Shown in pieces: positions 1 through 9,457 of a DNA stretch of 64,000 nucleotides (the stretch's first letter is position 1; each line of letters begins with the position of its first letter). The notes beneath the pieces were generated by a model. It searched no databases. It was not told where the DNA came from and was given only the letters and a program-made list of their open reading frames with translations. The stretch is taken from contig NZ_OZ060398.1 of NCBI RefSeq assembly GCF_964059085.1, positions 299,171 through 363,170 of the forward strand. The letters run 5' to 3'. The stretch is from Buchnera aphidicola (Mindarus abietinus). Its GTDB lineage: Bacteria; Pseudomonadota; Gammaproteobacteria; Enterobacterales; Enterobacteriaceae. The position numbers and the translations under genes are program-made.

Positions 1-18
1 TCTCATTCTTTTTAACAT
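1..18 (-). CDS. pykA: pyruvate kinase, 5' end only (partial)
   Basis: Only the first six codons lie in the window: an ATG on the minus strand at 18-16 followed by codons for MLKRMR, with a GGA ribosome-binding element eight bases upstream. Pyruvate kinase II of enterobacteria begins MSRRLRRTKIV, and pykA lies divergently beside zwf in E. coli, apart from hexR. The call rests on that short resemblance and on gene order, so it is tentative. The enzyme would convert phosphoenolpyruvate and ADP to pyruvate and ATP. Confidence 0.45.
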
Positions 19-357
19 TATTTTTTCCAATTCTATTATTGTTTTAACTTTAAATTAATATATAACTATTTATAGTTAAATAAAAACTTATAAAAAATAG
101 ATATATTTTTAAAAGATAAATTACAGTGTATAGTATACATTAAACAACTTAATATCTATATCTTTTATATTTACATATGTTTTTTAAAAATAAATTTTGA
201 ATACATGCTTTTTACAGTTTTTTTTAACTAAACTAAAATTTTTTTAAAAATAATTAATTTTATTAAAAAATATTTGTTCATTTAAAAAATTCAAGATAAT
301 ATTTTAAATATTTTTAAAATTAAAAAAATCAATTTTTTTTTAATATAAGGTTAAAAC
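19..357. other. divergent intergenic region pykA/zwf
   Basis: About 340 bases of nearly pure A/T between two divergent starts. It should hold both promoters, but A/T content is so high that -10-like hexamers occur everywhere and I cannot single one out. A weak ribosome-binding element (AAGG, 347-350) precedes the zwf ATG. I see no ORF or RNA gene in it, and no trace of hexR, which sits between zwf and pykA in E. coli. Confidence 0.5.
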
Positions 358-1827
358 ATGTTCATAAATAACACAACTCAATCATATGATTTAGTAATTT
401 TTGGAGCAAAAGGAGATCTAACTAAAAGAAAATTATTACCAGCTTTATACAAACTAGAAAAAAATAAAAAAATTTTTAAAAATACTAGAATTATAGGTAT
501 AGGTAGAGCGAATTGGAATAATTCAGAATATTGTAAAATTGTTAAAAAAAATTTAATAAATTTTTTAAATATTCCTTTAGAACAAAAAATTTGGAAATTA
601 TTTAAATCTAAATTATTTTTTTATAATTTAGATATAAATAATATTTCTTGTTTTAAAAAATTAGAAAAAATTTTAAATACTAATAACAATATTACTATTT
701 ACTATTTTGCAATGCCGCCTAATACTTTTGAAATAATTTGTCAAGGATTAGGAAAATCTTACTTAAATAATAAAAATACTAGGATAGTCATAGAAAAGCC
801 TATAGGAAACTGTTTTAAAAGTGCTCAGATTATTAATAAAAAAATTAGTAAATACTTTAAGGAATCACAAATATTTAGAATCGATCATTATTTAGGAAAA
901 GAGACAACATTAAATTTATTATCTTTACGATTTGCTAATAATATATTTTTTAATAATTGGAATAACAAAATCATTGATCATATCCAAATAACTGTTTCAG
1001 AAAAAGTTGGAATTGAAGGAAGATGGAAGTATTTTGAAAAAACCGGTCAAATGAAAGATATGGTTCAAAATCATTTATTACAATTACTAACAATAATTGC
1101 TATGTCTCCACCTAATGATTTAACAGAAAATAGTATAAGAGATGAAAAAGTCAAAGTTTTAAATTCTTTACGTTTAATAAATAATGATAATGTTAATATT
1201 AATACAGTACGAGGACAATATTCTTCTGGTATTATCGACGGGAAGAAAGTTGTATCTTATTTAAATGAAGATGGAATTAAAGAAAATAGTAAAACAGAAA
1301 CTTTTGTTTCAATTCGAGTAAATATTGATAATAATAGATGGAAAGGTGTACCTTTTTATTTACGAACTGGTAAAAGATTACCTAAAAAATGTTCAAAAAT
1401 AGTAATTTTTTTTAAAAAAATTCCTATAAATCTATTTAATAATGCTTTTATAGATATTCCACAAAATAAATTAACTATCCGTTTAGAACCTCATGAAGGA
1501 ATAGATTTACAAATAGTTAATAAAGTTCCAGATTTACAATCTGAATATTTATTGGAAAAAGTTAAACTAAATTTTGATTATATTAATACTTTTCCAAAAA
1601 ATTCTTTATCAGATGCTTATGAAAGATTATTATTAGAAAGTATATTGGGAAATCAATCGTTATTTGTTCGACATGATGAAGTAGAAGCATCTTGGAAATG
1701 GATTGATTCAATAACAAACGCTTGGGAATCTACAAATCTAATTCCTATTTTATACAAATCAGGAACATGGGGACCAAAAGAAATTTCAGATCAAATAATT
1801 AATCAAGATAAAAGATATTGGAGCTAA
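358..1827 (+). CDS. zwf: glucose-6-phosphate 1-dehydrogenase
   Basis: Oxidises glucose 6-phosphate to 6-phosphogluconolactone with NADP, the first and NADPH-producing step of the oxidative pentose phosphate pathway in the cytosol. The 489-residue product matches the normal length of the family. The N-terminal dinucleotide fingerprint GAKGDLTKRKL is at about residues 16-26, and the active-site signature RIDHYLGKE, with the substrate-binding lysine and catalytic histidine region, is at about 174-182. The C-terminal domain motif FYLRTGKRLP is also present. The start is the first ATG, preceded by AAGG. It is followed by about 190 bases without a gene and then htpX. Nothing looks degraded. Confidence 0.97.
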   Translation: MFINNTTQSYDLVIFGAKGDLTKRKLLPALYKLEKNKKIFKNTRIIGIGRANWNNSEYCKIVKKNLINFLNIPLEQKIWKLFKSKLFFYNLDINNISCFKKLEKILNTNNNITIYYFAMPPNTFEIICQGLGKSYLNNKNTRIVIEKPIGNCFKSAQIINKKISKYFKESQIFRIDHYLGKETTLNLLSLRFANNIFFNNWNNKIIDHIQITVSEKVGIEGRWKYFEKTGQMKDMVQNHLLQLLTIIAMSPPNDLTENSIRDEKVKVLNSLRLINNDNVNINTVRGQYSSGIIDGKKVVSYLNEDGIKENSKTETFVSIRVNIDNNRWKGVPFYLRTGKRLPKKCSKIVIFFKKIPINLFNNAFIDIPQNKLTIRLEPHEGIDLQIVNKVPDLQSEYLLEKVKLNFDYINTFPKNSLSDAYERLLLESILGNQSLFVRHDEVEASWKWIDSITNAWESTNLIPILYKSGTWGPKEISDQIINQDKRYWS

Positions 1828-2015
1828 TCTTTTAAATTGATTCGTTAAATAAATAATTGAATTAATTTATTTTAAAAATTTAAAATTTATGAAGTTAAAT
1901 ATTTTTTTAAACTAAATACAATTAATTAACAAAAATTAAAAGAATATTAATTCTGTATAAATATTAAAAAATAATATAATTATTTTCTAAAACAAGGAAA
2001 AATATATAAAAAATT

Positions 2016-2888
2016 ATGATAAGAGTTATTCTTTTTTTATTTACTAATTTGGCTATAATGATAGTATTCGGAATTTTTTTAACATTTTTTGGAATCAAAA
2101 CAAATAGCTTATATTCATTATTGATTATGTCCGCTATATTTGGTTTTAGTGGATCCATATTATCACTACTAATGTCAAAATGGATTGCTTTAAATGCTGT
2201 TAATGGAAGATTAGTGAAAATTCCTACAAATGATCAAGAAAAATGGTTAGTTACAATTATCAAAAAACAATCTTCTTTTTTAAATTTAAAAACACCAAAA
2301 ATAGCGATATATCCTTCTTTAGACATAAACGCATTTGCTACAGGACCAAATAGAAATTCATCATTAATTGCTGTTTCATCTGGCTTATTAAAAAATATGA
2401 ATGAACAAGAAATAGAAGCTGTCATAGCTCATGAAATGACGCATATCAAAAATGGAGATATGATCACCATGACATTAATACAAGGAATAGTAAATACTTT
2501 TGTAATTTTTATTTCTCGAATTATTGCACGAATTATTACTAATATTTTTAATAATAAAGAAGAAAATAACACTAATTATAATTCTATGATTTATGTCTTT
2601 ATTTCTTTAGTTCTAGAAATAATATTTGGTAGTATAGCTACTATAATTACTATGTGGTTTTCAAGATATAGAGAATTTTATGCTGACGCAGGATCTGCAA
2701 AATTAGTAGGTCGAAAAAAAATGATTTCTGCTTTAAAAAAAATAAAAACAAGCTATGAACCTACAGAAGATAATAGTATTATTGCTTTTTGTATTAATGG
2801 AAAATCTAAGACTATTCTTAATTTATTTATGTCACACCCCCCTATAGATCAACGTATCATGGCATTACATAATAAAAAATATATGTAA
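2016..2888 (+). CDS. htpX: membrane zinc metalloprotease HtpX
   Basis: An inner-membrane protease of the M48 family that removes misfolded membrane proteins, acting alongside FtsH, which is also encoded in this window. The 290-residue length is typical. Two hydrophobic segments lie at about 5-25 and 32-52; the zinc motif HEMTH is at about 139-143; a second hydrophobic pair follows at about 155-215; and the third zinc ligand region is FYADAGSAKLVG. The C-terminal SHPPIDQRI motif is present. It is a single gene with its own downstream hairpin. In E. coli htpX responds to envelope stress; no regulatory site can be recognised here. Confidence 0.95.
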   Translation: MIRVILFLFTNLAIMIVFGIFLTFFGIKTNSLYSLLIMSAIFGFSGSILSLLMSKWIALNAVNGRLVKIPTNDQEKWLVTIIKKQSSFLNLKTPKIAIYPSLDINAFATGPNRNSSLIAVSSGLLKNMNEQEIEAVIAHEMTHIKNGDMITMTLIQGIVNTFVIFISRIIARIITNIFNNKEENNTNYNSMIYVFISLVLEIIFGSIATIITMWFSRYREFYADAGSAKLVGRKKMISALKKIKTSYEPTEDNSIIAFCINGKSKTILNLFMSHPPIDQRIMALHNKKYM

Positions 2889-2894
2889 TTAAAA

Positions 2895-2945
2895 AAAATA
2901 AAAGAGAATATTAATTCTACATAAAAAAATTCTCTTTTATTTTTA
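2895..2945 (+). terminator. intrinsic terminator of htpX
   Basis: An inverted repeat with left arm AATAAAAGAGAAT (2897-2909) and right arm ATTCTCTTTTATT (2929-2941) forms a 13 bp stem, followed directly by more T residues. It begins a few bases after the htpX stop codon and has the stem-plus-U-tract layout of a Rho-independent terminator. Confidence 0.75.
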
Positions 2946-3140
2946 AAAAAATTGTTATTTTAAAATAAAAATAATAATTTTTATTAATATTTTAAAAACA
3001 TCCTTAAAAAAATTATTTAAATAAATAATATAATATTCATATAAAAAATATATATTTATTTAGCACCTAATTGTTAAGTTAATTCTTAATTAATAAGATA
3101 AACTTATATTTTAATACATAACTTTCTTATGGAGTTTATA

Positions 3141-4721
3141 ATGGAGTTTTTTTTAGACCCATCTACATGGATAGGTCTACTTACTTTAATTACATTAGAA
3201 GTAGTGCTTGGAATTGATAATTTAATTTTTATTGCTATTCTAACTAAAAAATTACCCCCATCACATCGTGATAAAGCAAGAACAATAGGATTAAGCTTAG
3301 CGTTATTAATGCGATTAAACTTATTATTACTAATATCTTGGATAGTTACTTTAACTACTCCTATTATACAAAATAAATATTTCGTTCTATCAGGAAGAGA
3401 TTTAATTTTACTTTCTGGAGGATTATTTCTAATTTTTAAAGCAACAATTGAATTACATGAAAGATTAGAAAATTATCCAGAAAATAATACTAATAGTAAA
3501 AATTATGCTAGTCTATGGGCCGTTGTTATACAAATTATAGTATTAGATGCTGTTTTTTCATTAGATGCAATTATTACAGCTGTTGGTATAGTTAATAATT
3601 TACCTATTATGATGACAGCAGTAATTATTTCAATGACTATTATGTCATTTGCATCTAAATTTTTAACTAATTATATTAATAATCATCAAACAGTAATAGT
3701 TCTTTGTCTTAGTTTTTTATTGATGATAGGGTTTAATTTAGTAGCTGGAGCTTTTCAAGTGCATATTCCTAAAGGATACTTATACACTACAATAGGATTT
3801 TCAATAATGATTGAATTATTTAATCAAATTTCTTATAATAATTTTATTAAAAATCAATCTAGAAGATCGATGCGTCAAAGAACTGCAGAAGCTATTCTTA
3901 GACTAATGGTTAAAAAAAATCCAGAAAAAAAGAATGAACAACAAAAAAAAATAGATAGAAACAATTCTAAACCAAATTTTTCACATACATATATATCTGA
4001 AACATTTAAAGAAGAAGAAAGGTATATGATGAATGGAGTTTTAACATTAGCCATGAGATCTATTAAAAGTATGATGACTCCTAGAGGAGAAATTTCATGG
4101 GTAAATATAGAAAATAATATAGATGTAATTAGATCTCAATTATTAGCTACTCCTCATAGTTTATTTCCTATATGTAAAGGCGAGTTAGATGAAATAGTAG
4201 GAGTAGTAAGAGCAAAAGAATTATTATTTGAAATAGAAAAAAACGTGAATTTAACTGAATTTTCTTCTAAAAACCCACCGATTATTATTCCTGATACACT
4301 TGATCCAATTAATTTATTAAAAATATTAAGAAAATCTAAAGGAAAATTAGCTGTTATTACAAACGAATTTGGCGTTGTGCAAGGATTAATTACTCCTTTA
4401 GATATTTTAGAAGCCATTGCAGGAGAATTTCCTGATGAAGACGAAACTCCGGACATCATTTCTGAAAATGATAGCTGGCTTGTTAAGGGAGGAACTGATC
4501 TTCATTCTTTACAACAATTACTAAATACTAAAACCTTAATAAAAAAAGAAGAAAATCATGCTTCATTAGCAGGACTGCTAATATCTCAAAAAGGACAACT
4601 TCCTCTTCCTGGAGAAATTATTTATATACCTCCTTTTTATTTTCATATTGTTGAAGCAACAGAATATCGAATTAATTTAGTTCGAATTAAAAAAAATATA
4701 ACTTTTAAAAAAAATAATTAA
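3141..4721 (+). CDS. yoaE: TerC-family membrane protein with CBS and CorC domains
   Basis: Resembles E. coli YoaE: an N-terminal TerC-type membrane domain (about residues 1-235, seven hydrophobic segments, with the acidic intramembrane motifs EVVLGIDN and DAVFSLDA), then two CBS repeats (about 300-420), then a CorC/HlyC-type C-terminal domain (about 440-520). TerC proteins are linked to metal ion handling, possibly manganese export, but the substrate of YoaE is not known to me. An ATG exists twelve bases upstream (3129), but the start at 3141 gives [10 protein letters not shown], matching MEFLMDPSIW of E. coli, and has GGAG eight bases upstream. Length is about 526 residues, normal for the family. 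Confidence 0.9.
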   Translation: MEFFLDPSTWIGLLTLITLEVVLGIDNLIFIAILTKKLPPSHRDKARTIGLSLALLMRLNLLLLISWIVTLTTPIIQNKYFVLSGRDLILLSGGLFLIFKATIELHERLENYPENNTNSKNYASLWAVVIQIIVLDAVFSLDAIITAVGIVNNLPIMMTAVIISMTIMSFASKFLTNYINNHQTVIVLCLSFLLMIGFNLVAGAFQVHIPKGYLYTTIGFSIMIELFNQISYNNFIKNQSRRSMRQRTAEAILRLMVKKNPEKKNEQQKKIDRNNSKPNFSHTYISETFKEEERYMMNGVLTLAMRSIKSMMTPRGEISWVNIENNIDVIRSQLLATPHSLFPICKGELDEIVGVVRAKELLFEIEKNVNLTEFSSKNPPIIIPDTLDPINLLKILRKSKGKLAVITNEFGVVQGLITPLDILEAIAGEFPDEDETPDIISENDSWLVKGGTDLHSLQQLLNTKTLIKKEENHASLAGLLISQKGQLPLPGEIIYIPPFYFHIVEATEYRINLVRIKKNITFKKNN

Positions 4722-4829
4722 GCAAGTAAAATCAAAATAATTAACTCTTTATATTGTTTAAAAAATTTATATTTAGTATATTTACTATATTTTGTATATA
4801 TAAACTATAAAAATATCTTAAAATAAAAA

Positions 4830-5498
4830 ATGAATAAAATAATATTATCTATTGATGCTTCATGTTCTAATTGTTCAACATCGTTATTTTATAATAAAAA
4901 AATTGATTCTATTACTGAAAAATATAAAATAAATCAAACGAAAGAAATTTTAATAATGATTAATAAACTTTTAAAAAATAGAAAAATATCTTTAAAATTA
5001 TTAGATGCAATTTCGTTTACTACAGGACCTGGAAAGTTTACTGGTATTCGTACTGTGATAAATATAGCACAAAGTTTGGCTCTTGGAACAAGAATTAAAT
5101 TATTTCCAATTTCTACACTGTTGACTATTGCAGAAAGGGCATGGAGAAAAAAAAATATAAAAAAAATTGTAGTGACACTTAATGCAAACCATCATCAAGC
5201 ATATTGGGCAAAATATATTAGAAACAATAATGGAGTTTGGAAAACAATAAAAAAAGATAGTTTAATTACAATTTTAGAACTAAACAAAAAAATTAATTTA
5301 TTAAGTGATAATTGGACTGTTATTGGAAATGTTTACAAGAAACTTACTATTAATCCTAAAATTTTAATAAATAAAGAAATTTTTTTTCCTCATGCTAAAG
5401 ATATCATTCCATTTACTTTATTATACTTAAATAAAAATACAAAAAATAAAATCAAAAAAGTTTTTCCTAATTATTTAAACACATTAGGACTTAACTAA
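4830..5498 (+). CDS. tsaB: tRNA t6A-synthesis accessory protein TsaB
   Basis: Partner of TsaD, TsaE and TsaC in making N6-threonylcarbamoyladenosine at position 37 of tRNAs reading ANN codons. It has an ASKHA fold and dimerises with TsaD but is not itself catalytic. The 222-residue product starts ILSIDASCSNCSTSL and has the conserved FTTGPGKFTGIRT segment (about 65-77) and IAERAWRK (about 103-110), as in E. coli TsaB (YeaZ, 231 residues). Ribosome-binding sequence is poor. Its 3' end overlaps the 3' end of the convergent minE by 15 bases. Confidence 0.9.
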   Translation: MNKIILSIDASCSNCSTSLFYNKKIDSITEKYKINQTKEILIMINKLLKNRKISLKLLDAISFTTGPGKFTGIRTVINIAQSLALGTRIKLFPISTLLTIAERAWRKKNIKKIVVTLNANHHQAYWAKYIRNNNGVWKTIKKDSLITILELNKKINLLSDNWTVIGNVYKKLTINPKILINKEIFFPHAKDIIPFTLLYLNKNTKNKIKKVFPNYLNTLGLN

Positions 5499-5762
5499 AT
5501 CAATGTATTTTTTATTTAAAAAAAATATTCTTAATTCTAATACTGAAATATTTCTATCTTTAGAATTCATTTTTATTTGTACTATTTCAGGTTTTATCTG
5601 AACATATTTAAAAATAACTTTTATTATTTCTTTTTTTAATTTTGGAAAATAATCAGGAAAATGATTAATTATTTTTTGTTCAGATATCATACTTTTTAAT
5701 CTTTCTTTAGCAATATGGGCAGTATTTTTTTTTTTAGATATAAAAAAATCTAATATTGTCAT
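5484..5762 (-). CDS. minE: cell division topological specificity factor MinE
   Basis: Stimulates MinD ATPase at the membrane and drives pole-to-pole movement of MinCD, so that FtsZ rings form only at mid-cell. The 92-residue product begins MTILDFFISKKKNTAHIAKERLKSMI, matching the N-terminal membrane-targeting and anti-MinCD segment of E. coli MinE (88 residues); the C-terminal topological specificity domain follows. It is last in the leftward minC-minD-minE operon, three bases after minD. A tail-to-tail overlap of 15 bases with tsaB includes the stop codons. Confidence 0.95.
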   Translation of the reverse strand: MTILDFFISKKKNTAHIAKERLKSMISEQKIINHFPDYFPKLKKEIIKVIFKYVQIKPEIVQIKMNSKDRNISVLELRIFFLNKKYIDLVKS

Positions 5763-5765
5763 ATT

Positions 5766-6578
5766 TTATCTCCTAAATAAACGTCTAAAAAAGCTTTTTT
5801 TTTCTTCTTTAATAAATCGAAATGGTACTTTATTTCCTAATAACCTATTTACAGTATCAAAATAAGCTTTTCCTGCTATTGATTTTAAATCAAGAATAAT
5901 AGGTCTTCCTTGATTAGAAGCTCTTAAAACAGATAAATCTTCGGGAATTACGCCTATTAATTTTATTTTAAGAATATCTAAAACGTCATCCATACTTAGC
6001 ATCTCTCCTTGATTTACTCTAGAAATATTATATCGAGTTAATAACAAATATTCTTTTATTGGTGTTTGATTAATTTTAGCTCTATATGATTTAGAAGAAA
6101 TTATTCCTAATATCCTATCTGAATCTCGTACTGAAGAAACTTCTGGATTTGTTACAACTATAGCTTCATCAGCAAAATAAATAGCGAGTAAAGCTCCTGT
6201 TTCTATTCCAGCTGGAGAATCACATATTATAAATTCAAAATTCATTTGGATTAAACTTTGTAGAACTTTAAAAACCCCATCATAAGTAAGAGAGTTCTTA
6301 TCTCTTGTTTGAGAAGCTGGTAGAATATATAAATTTTTAGTATTCTTATCTCTTATTAAGGCTTGATTTAATCCTATATTATCATTTATGACATTTATAA
6401 AATCATAAACTACTCTTCTTTCGCATCCCATAATTAAATCAAGATTTCTAAGGCCAATATCAAAATCAATAACTACGGTTTTTTTTCCTCTATTTGCTAA
6501 TCCTGTAGCTATTGCAGCACTTGAAGTAGTTTTTCCTACACCTCCTTTTCCGGATGTAACAACAATAATACGAGACAT
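5766..6578 (-). CDS. minD: septum-site determining ATPase MinD
   Basis: Membrane-cycling ATPase that recruits MinC and is released by MinE. The deviant Walker A motif GKGGVGKTT is at about residues 10-18, the switch region CDSPAGIE at about 118-125, and the C-terminal amphipathic membrane anchor FFRRLFRR closes the protein. Length 270 equals that of E. coli MinD. It sits between the frame-broken minC and intact minE in one leftward operon. Fully conserved MinD and MinE argue that the broken minC is still used. Confidence 0.97.
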   Translation of the reverse strand: MSRIIVVTSGKGGVGKTTSSAAIATGLANRGKKTVVIDFDIGLRNLDLIMGCERRVVYDFINVINDNIGLNQALIRDKNTKNLYILPASQTRDKNSLTYDGVFKVLQSLIQMNFEFIICDSPAGIETGALLAIYFADEAIVVTNPEVSSVRDSDRILGIISSKSYRAKINQTPIKEYLLLTRYNISRVNQGEMLSMDDVLDILKIKLIGVIPEDLSVLRASNQGRPIILDLKSIAGKAYFDTVNRLLGNKVPFRFIKEEKKSFFRRLFRR

Positions 6579-6605
6579 ATTTCATACCTTTAAAAAATAA
6601 GTTTA

Positions 6606-7303
6606 TTATATTTTATTTATTTTTAAAATTCCATCTTTTAAAAAAATATCTACAGTTTTTCCTATAAATATTTTTGGTATTTTATCCTTAACAAAATATT
6701 CTCCAGCAATAGAAATTAATTCTGATGACAAATTTAGACAAAAAATATGACTTGAAAGATCTCCTCTTGCACCTGCTAAAGCTCTTCCGTTTATTTTTCC
6801 ATATACATGAATATTTCCACTTGCTATAACTTCTCCTCCTGCATTAACATTATTGATAACTATTAAATCTCCATCAGGAACATAAATTTTTTGACCTGAT
6901 CGAATTGGAAAATTAATAATCTTAGAATTTTTAACATTTTTTTTTGCAAAAATATTTTTTTTTTATGTATTTTTTTTAAAAATAAATTAAATATTTTTTT
7001 TTCTTCTAAAAAAATAGGAATATTTTTTTTTTCTGTTTCTAATGCAACCCATTCTTTAGTACAATTAACTATTCCAATTATTAATAATCCTAAAGAAGAT
7101 AAGTTATTTTTTAATTTTTCTAAATTAATTTCTTTTTTTAAAAAAGATAAATTTATTATTAAAGGAGTTTTATAAAAAAAAATAGAAAATTTTTTTATTT
7201 TTTTTTCTAATTCTTCTTGAACTTTATCTATATTATGACTGAGTAAAAAAAGAACTAATATAGTAAAAGAATTACTTGTTAATTTAATAAAATTTTTTTT
7301 CAT
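6606..7303 (-). CDS. minC: septum inhibitor MinC, frame interrupted at an A10 tract
   Basis: Inhibits FtsZ polymerisation away from mid-cell when bound to MinD. The N-terminal domain is read from the ATG at 7303 (KLTSNSFTILVLFL, then LGLLIIGIVNCTKEW as in E. coli LRVIGVSGCKD). The C-terminal MinD-binding domain continues in another frame from the tract to a stop at 6606-6608, and contains PIRSGQKIYVPDGDL, NIHVYGKINGRALAGA and SIAGEYFVKDKIP. The break lies at a run of ten A residues on the coding strand (T's at 6955-6964); one extra A would restore a protein of about 232 residues, normal length. No other stop is seen in either part. It could be rescued by slippage, be a recent pseudogene, or be a sequencing error. 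Confidence 0.85.
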
Positions 7304-7478
7304 ATCTTATAATTTTTTATATAATATTTAATTAAAATAATTTAGTATAGTTATACATAAATTTTTATATAAAATATAGATTTTTTATTTATTTAATTTT
7401 TTTTTAAATCAATAAAAAAATTAAAAAAGATTTTAAATAGAAAACTATGAAAAATACATTTATGAAATTTCTGAAAAT

Positions 7479-8495
7479 ATGAATAAGATAAAAATATCTA
7501 ATACTACCGCTTTGTTAGTTAAAAATAAAAATATTTTTTTTAATAAAAAAATATTTTTTTCAGGTTTAAGTAATATTGAAGTTTTTAATAAATTAAATTT
7601 AAAATTTATTAGAGTTCATACATATAAATACAATATTTGGAAAGAACTAAAAAAAAAAAATATTTATGTCACTTACAAGCTACTAGCTAATAAAAGTTCT
7701 ATTGAAAATAGCGAAATATTGATTTTTTACTGGAAAAAAAATGTGTTGGAAAATATTTTTCAATTAGTCAATTTAATTTCTTTATTTCCTATCCGATCTA
7801 ATATCTATATAATAGGAAAAAATAAAAGTGGAATTAAAAGTAGTATAGGTAAGTTAAAAAAATGGATTATTTGTGAAAAAATAGATTTTTTGAGAAAATG
7901 TTCCCTAATCCATGGAACAATTCAAAAAAAAATAATATTTTTAAAAGAAGAGTTTATTAAAGTATTCTTTTGGGAAAACTTAAATATATATTTTTTTCCT
8001 GGAGTTTTTAGCTATAATAAAATAGATGAAGGAAGTAAATTACTGCTATCTACTTTTACAAAAAAAATTGAAGGAGAAGTTTTAGATATTGGTTGTGGAA
8101 ATGGAATTTTATCTGCTTATTTATTAAGCAAAAAAATAAATAAAATAAAAATAACGCTTTCTGATATTCATTTAGCAGCAATCGAATCAAGTAAATTAAC
8201 TTTTAAAAAAAATAAATTAAAAGGAAATATTTTATCAAGCGATGTATATTCGAATATTAAGAAAAAATTTAATCTAATTATTTCTAATATTCCTATTCAT
8301 CAAGATTTAAATATTGAATTAAAAACTGGTATTTCTATTATTAAAAAATCTATTAATTATCTAAAAGATAAAGGAGAATTAAGAATTGTCATAAACTCTT
8401 TTATAAATATTTCAAAAATTTTTAAAAAAAATTTTAAAAATTATAGAATTTTAAAAAAAACAAAAAAGTTTATTGTTTTTCAAGGTTTTAAATAA
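7479..8495 (+). CDS. rsmC: 16S rRNA m2G1207 methyltransferase RsmC (degenerate motif)
   Basis: Homologue of RsmC, which methylates N2 of G1207 in 16S rRNA using S-adenosylmethionine. It has 338 residues (E. coli 343). The weak N-terminal pseudo-methyltransferase half is followed by a C-terminal Rossmann domain with the SAM-binding motif VLDIGCGNGILSAYL (about 202-216). The expected catalytic NPPFH motif after LIIS is changed to NIPIH (about 269-273), then GELRIVIN matches GELRIVAN of E. coli. The frame is intact although it contains an A12 tract near 7649. The altered motif makes activity doubtful. It lies just upstream of the oppositely oriented tRNA-Leu. Confidence 0.85.
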   Translation: MNKIKISNTTALLVKNKNIFFNKKIFFSGLSNIEVFNKLNLKFIRVHTYKYNIWKELKKKNIYVTYKLLANKSSIENSEILIFYWKKNVLENIFQLVNLISLFPIRSNIYIIGKNKSGIKSSIGKLKKWIICEKIDFLRKCSLIHGTIQKKIIFLKEEFIKVFFWENLNIYFFPGVFSYNKIDEGSKLLLSTFTKKIEGEVLDIGCGNGILSAYLLSKKINKIKITLSDIHLAAIESSKLTFKKNKLKGNILSSDVYSNIKKKFNLIISNIPIHQDLNIELKTGISIIKKSINYLKDKGELRIVINSFINISKIFKKNFKNYRILKKTKKFIVFQGFK

Positions 8496-8513
8496 ACATA
8501 TGTATAAGATACA

Positions 8514-8598
8514 TACCCGGAGCGGGATTTGAACCCGCAAAGCTATTAAAGCCGAGGGATTTTAAGTCCCTTGTGTCTACCAATTTCACCATCCGGGC
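8514..8598 (-). tRNA. leuZ: tRNA-Leu (UAA)
   Basis: 85 nt cloverleaf with acceptor GCCCGGA paired to TCCGGGT, long class II variable arm, GGTTCAAATCC T-arm and anticodon TAA in the loop CTTAAAA, giving UUA/UUG decoding. CCA is not encoded. Neighbouring tRNA-Cys upstream in the same orientation matches the cysT-leuZ order of E. coli. Confidence 0.95.
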
Positions 8599-8611
8599 AA
8601 AATATTTTTTT

Positions 8612-8682
8612 AGGCGCATCCCGGAATTGAACCGAGTTATACGGATTTGCAGTCCGCCGCATCACCAATCTGCCAACGCGCC
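8612..8682 (-). tRNA. cysT: tRNA-Cys (GCA)
   Basis: 71 nt cloverleaf with acceptor GGCGCGT paired to ATGCGCC, T-arm GGTTCAATTCC, anticodon GCA, and U73 as discriminator, the identity base of tRNA-Cys. It lies 13 bases upstream of tRNA-Leu(UAA) and is probably cotranscribed with it. Confidence 0.95.
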
Positions 8683-8825
8683 AAATGATACTGATTTTAA
8701 TCTTCATTATATCAATAATTTTAAAATCAAACAACTGAATTCTTTTAAAAAAGAAATTTTTTTTAAAATAATTTAAAGACTAAACTTTACAGTTTAAGCA
8801 TTCCAGTTTATAATTTAATTTGATA

Positions 8826-8910
8826 GGAGGGGTGGCCGAGTGGTTGAAGGCAGCGGTCTTGAAAACCGCCGATGAGAAATTATCCGAGAGTTCGAATCTC
8901 TCTCCCTCCG
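8826..8910 (+). tRNA. serT: tRNA-Ser (UGA)
   Basis: 85 nt class II tRNA with GGAGGGG acceptor, extended variable arm (GATGAGAAATTATC), TTCGAATCT T-loop region, anticodon TGA in the loop CTTGAAA, and discriminator G. Decodes UCA and, by wobble, other UCN codons. Confidence 0.95.
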
Positions 8911-9457
8911 AAAAATATATGTTTAAAAAATAATTTTTAAATTTACTTATTAAGTAATAGTACTTTTTTTAAAAAAATTTAAAAAATAAAATATATTTAA
9001 TAAATATTTTCAAAAAAAATATTTATATTTTTCTAGTTAGAATTTATAAAATAAATAAAAAATTTTTATTTTTGATAAAAATTAACTAAATAAAAAAAAT
9101 TAACTAATTTTTCTATGCAAGAAATCTATTCTTTATTAAAAGAAATAATAAAAAAAATGATGTTTAATCTTATTAAAAAATAAAAGATAGATCAATCTAT
9201 CTTTAATATAGATAGATCGTATCTAAAAAAAAATAATATTAAGATTATAAAAAATAAAATATCTATATCTATAACTATAAAAAATCTATATTTCTATATG
9301 CAATAAATTTATTCTAATTTTCGATTACTAGATTATATAAAAGTTATATTAGTAATAAATACTACTAGTTTTAAAAAAAAACTAATTAAAAATTTTTTTT
9401 TAATAAAAAAAATATTTTTTAAACATTATATATAAATTTACTTATATTTTTTTTAAA
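8911..9457. other. gene-free spacer where flagellar genes upstream of flgH would lie
   Basis: About 550 bases of A/T-rich sequence. Flagellar operons of enterobacteria carry flgB to flgG immediately before flgH, and none is recognisable here. A 22-codon ATG ORF at 9115-9183 has no recognisable similarity. An inverted repeat is described separately. The remainder looks like decayed DNA plus the flgHI promoter. Confidence 0.5.
9183..9204. repeat. short inverted repeat with nearby partial copies
   Basis: AAAGATAGAT (9183-9192) and ATCTATCTTT (9195-9204) are perfect inverted arms around CA. A further GATAGATC lies at 9211-9218. It is the most G/C-containing structure in the spacer. It could be a transcript end for tRNA-Ser, a protein-binding site, or chance. 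Confidence 0.4.

Noticed and set aside
2945..3140. Possible manganese (yybP-ykoY) riboswitch before yoaE
   Set aside because: TerC-type genes sometimes have one, but the leader lacks the conserved G/C-rich junction motifs and is short.
4154..4459. Antisense reading frame of about 100 codons inside yoaE
   Set aside because: It is opposite a strongly conserved gene, shows no family resemblance and is explained by the codon use of yoaE.
9115..9183. 22-codon ORF beginning MQEIYSLLKE in the spacer before flgH
   Set aside because: Too short, no ribosome-binding site, and no recognisable similarity to flgN, flgA or other flagellar proteins.
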